A stretch of 7,490 nt of DNA from JBBQHM01 sp038323965 (GTDB taxonomy: Bacteria > Verrucomicrobiota > Verrucomicrobiia > Chthoniobacterales > UBA10450): contig JBBQHM010000113.1 of the NCBI GenBank assembly GCA_038323965.1, positions 1-7,490 of the forward strand, in the 5' to 3' direction. A model generated the notes under the pieces. That model saw only the letters and a list, made by a program, of their open reading frames with translations, made no database searches and was not told where the DNA came from. This document shows positions 7,070 through 7,490 of this stretch, piece by piece. The position numbers were made by a program, and so were the translations under genes. Each line of letters begins with the position of its first letter. Position 1 is the first letter of the stretch.

Positions 7070-7083
7070 CTGCGAAGAGCGCC

Positions 7084-7111
7084 AAGCTATGTTCGCGGAC
7101 TAAACTGTCAA
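7084..7111 (-). promoter_or_regulatory. Sigma70-like promoter of ppdK
   Basis: On the - strand a perfect TTGACA (7111-7106) is followed after 16 bp by TAGCTT (7089-7084), which keeps the key T, A and final T of a -10 box. A start near 7077 would leave a leader of about 20 nt before the ppdK ATG. It sits between the REP-like element and ppdK, so ppdK can be expressed independently of the upstream PUR gene. Confidence 0.5.
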
Positions 7112-7127
7112 CGCGACTGCATTGACC

Positions 7128-7179
7128 CGGAGGGACGAGCTTCTGCTCGTCCTGGGACATGCAGAAGCATGTCCCTCCG
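7128..7179. repeat. REP/BIME-like double palindrome
   Basis: Two perfect hairpins lie almost back to back. The first has an 8-bp stem, 7133-7140 with 7145-7152, and loop TTCT. The second has a 9-bp stem, 7154-7162 with 7167-7175, and loop AGAA. The ends CGGAGGGAC (7128-7136) and GTCCCTCCG (7171-7179) are also perfect reverse complements, so the whole 52-bp unit is a near-palindrome. The two halves differ mainly by matched dinucleotide changes inside the stems (GA/TC against AT/AT). This is the layout of paired REP palindromes in inverted orientation, which are usually dispersed in many intergenic copies. No second copy occurs in this window, so the repeat status is inferred from structure and general resemblance. 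In RNA it could also act as a structured spacer between the PUR gene and ppdK. Confidence 0.6.
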
Positions 7180-7194
7180 CTCGCGACGCTGCGA

Positions 7195-7229
7195 CTCGCT
7201 TAAACGGCGACTTGCTCGCCGTTTGCGAG
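7195..7229 (-). terminator. Strong stem-loop across the PUR stop codon (terminator-like, no U-tract)
   Basis: AAACGGCGA (7202-7210) and TCGCCGTTT (7216-7224) form a perfect 9-bp stem with a 5-nt loop. CTCGC (7195-7199) and GCGAG (7225-7229) extend it by 5 bp, leaving only two bases of the stop codon bulged. It spans the last codons and stop of the PUR gene. No run of T follows on the - strand, so it is not a classical intrinsic terminator. It may instead stabilise the 3' end of the mRNA or slow transcription before the promoter of ppdK. Confidence 0.35.
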
Positions 7230-7409
7230 CACATGGCTGATCGCCGCGACAAATTCATCGAGTCCCGTGCTGGGAACGATGATCGTGTTGCGGCGGCCAT
7301 GAGCTTCTTCGGTCACACGCAGGAATTTTCCGCGCTCGTTTTCGCGGAACTCGACGTGGAAATGCTTCCGCTCGATTTGCAATTCCCGCGCTTCAATGAC
7401 CGTATCCAT
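7200..7409 (-). CDS. PUR-domain DNA/RNA-binding protein (single PUR repeat)
   Basis: This 69-residue protein is essentially one PUR repeat, the fold of eukaryotic Pur-alpha and its bacterial relatives such as Borrelia BpuR, which bind single-stranded nucleic acid as dimers. Recognition rests on ERKHFHVEF (13-21), then ENERGKFLRVTE (23-34), GRRNTIIVP (38-46) and GLDEFVAAI (49-57). Together these give the strand-strand-strand-strand-helix order of the repeat, with the conserved RGxFLRI-like strand. The length is that of a one-domain bacterial member and the protein looks complete. It is basic and aromatic on the strands that bind nucleic acid in the family. The ATG at 7409-7407 is immediately preceded by AGGA, too close to act as a normal Shine-Dalgarno, and the predicted leader is very short. 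Its target is unknown. It could act on RNA or DNA, and nothing shows that it controls the downstream ppdK gene. Confidence 0.85.
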   Translation of the reverse strand: MDTVIEARELQIERKHFHVEFRENERGKFLRVTEEAHGRRNTIIVPSTGLDEFVAAISHVLANGEQVAV

Positions 7410-7414
7410 TCCTA

Positions 7415-7441
7415 AGCGCCGGAGTCTAAAACTTTGGCGCT
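7415..7441. promoter_or_regulatory. Operator-like inverted repeat over the PUR promoter
   Basis: AGCGCC (7415-7420) and GGCGCT (7436-7441) are perfect 6-bp inverted arms with a 15-bp spacer. The spacer contains the predicted -10 box, with one arm in the -35/-10 spacer and the other near the start point. This is a usual place for a repressor site. The protein that might bind is unknown; autoregulation by the PUR protein is only a guess. Confidence 0.25.
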
Positions 7442-7452
7442 AAGAATGTGAA
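7423..7452 (-). promoter_or_regulatory. Likely promoter of the PUR gene
   Basis: On the - strand TTCACA (7452-7447, five of six consensus bases) is followed after 18 bp by TAGACT (7428-7423, four of six). Transcription would begin near 7416, leaving a leader of only about 7 nt before the ATG at 7409. The mRNA would thus be nearly leaderless, which fits the lack of a properly spaced Shine-Dalgarno. Confidence 0.4.
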
Positions 7453-7490
7453 GCACAATTTGTTATGCAAAAACGGAGAGGTCTTTCCAC

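Noticed and set aside
7056..7091. + strand purine-rich GGAGGAGG followed by ATG at 7089, considered as a small gene
   Set aside because: The frame is only four codons (MFAD then stop) and the spacing is about 20 nt; the purines are the complement of the ppdK leader tract.
7100..7300. Short open frames crossing the REP-like palindrome on both strands
   Set aside because: Their sequence is generated by the palindrome and the PUR gene in other frames; such fragments are often mis-annotated as hypothetical proteins.
7465..7490. Possible start of a + strand gene (ATG at 7465, reading MQKRRGLS)
   Set aside because: Only eight full codons are visible, there is no Shine-Dalgarno upstream, and the window ends; it cannot be told from non-coding sequence.

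Overview
The window looks like a piece of a Verrucomicrobiota genome, probably a soil Chthoniobacterales/Spartobacteria type. The clues are a moderately high GC content, a bacterial PUR-domain protein next to a long pyruvate, phosphate dikinase (PPDK), exopolysaccharide genes that include a large O-antigen-ligase-like protein with a TPR tail, and a REP-like palindrome in an intergenic gap. This lineage call is an inference from gene content and style. No ribosomal or marker gene is present to confirm it.

Left part (1-4283): the edge of an exopolysaccharide/capsule locus. It holds the C-terminal end of a WcaI-like family 4 glycosyltransferase (+ strand, running in from outside), a complete WcaJ-type polyprenyl-phosphate sugar phosphotransferase (- strand), and a complete O-antigen ligase/polymerase-family membrane protein fused to a helical TPR-like tail (+ strand). 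The phosphotransferase would start glycan assembly on undecaprenyl phosphate at the inner membrane. The glycosyltransferase would extend the glycan, and the Wzy/WaaL-like protein would polymerise or ligate it on the periplasmic side. The phosphotransferase and the polymerase-like gene diverge from a 150-bp region that carries a symmetric -10-like palindrome, an operator-like inverted repeat and, ahead of the polymerase gene, a six-codon upstream ORF behind a possibly sequestered Shine-Dalgarno.

Right part (4288-7490): a central-metabolism block on the - strand. A small PUR-domain nucleic-acid-binding protein lies upstream of ppdK, and PPDK interconverts pyruvate and phosphoenolpyruvate. The 143-bp gap between them contains a strong stem-loop around the PUR stop codon, a 52-bp double palindrome resembling a REP/BIME unit, and a good sigma70-like promoter for ppdK. 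PPDK keeps all the catalytic residues I could place, but it carries a 22-residue basic, Ser/Thr-rich N-terminal tail and has no Shine-Dalgarno.

The genes are packed tightly. The glycosyltransferase and phosphotransferase overlap tail-to-tail by 7 bp, and the polymerase-like gene and ppdK are separated tail-to-tail by 4 bp, so neither pair has room for a terminator between stop codons. There are no RNA genes, CRISPR arrays, transposases or gene-free stretches over 300 bp. I see no convincing wholly new system. The most distinctive items are the REP-like double palindrome, the upstream-ORF/Shine-Dalgarno arrangement, and the histone-H3-like tail of PPDK, which may be a coincidence of composition.
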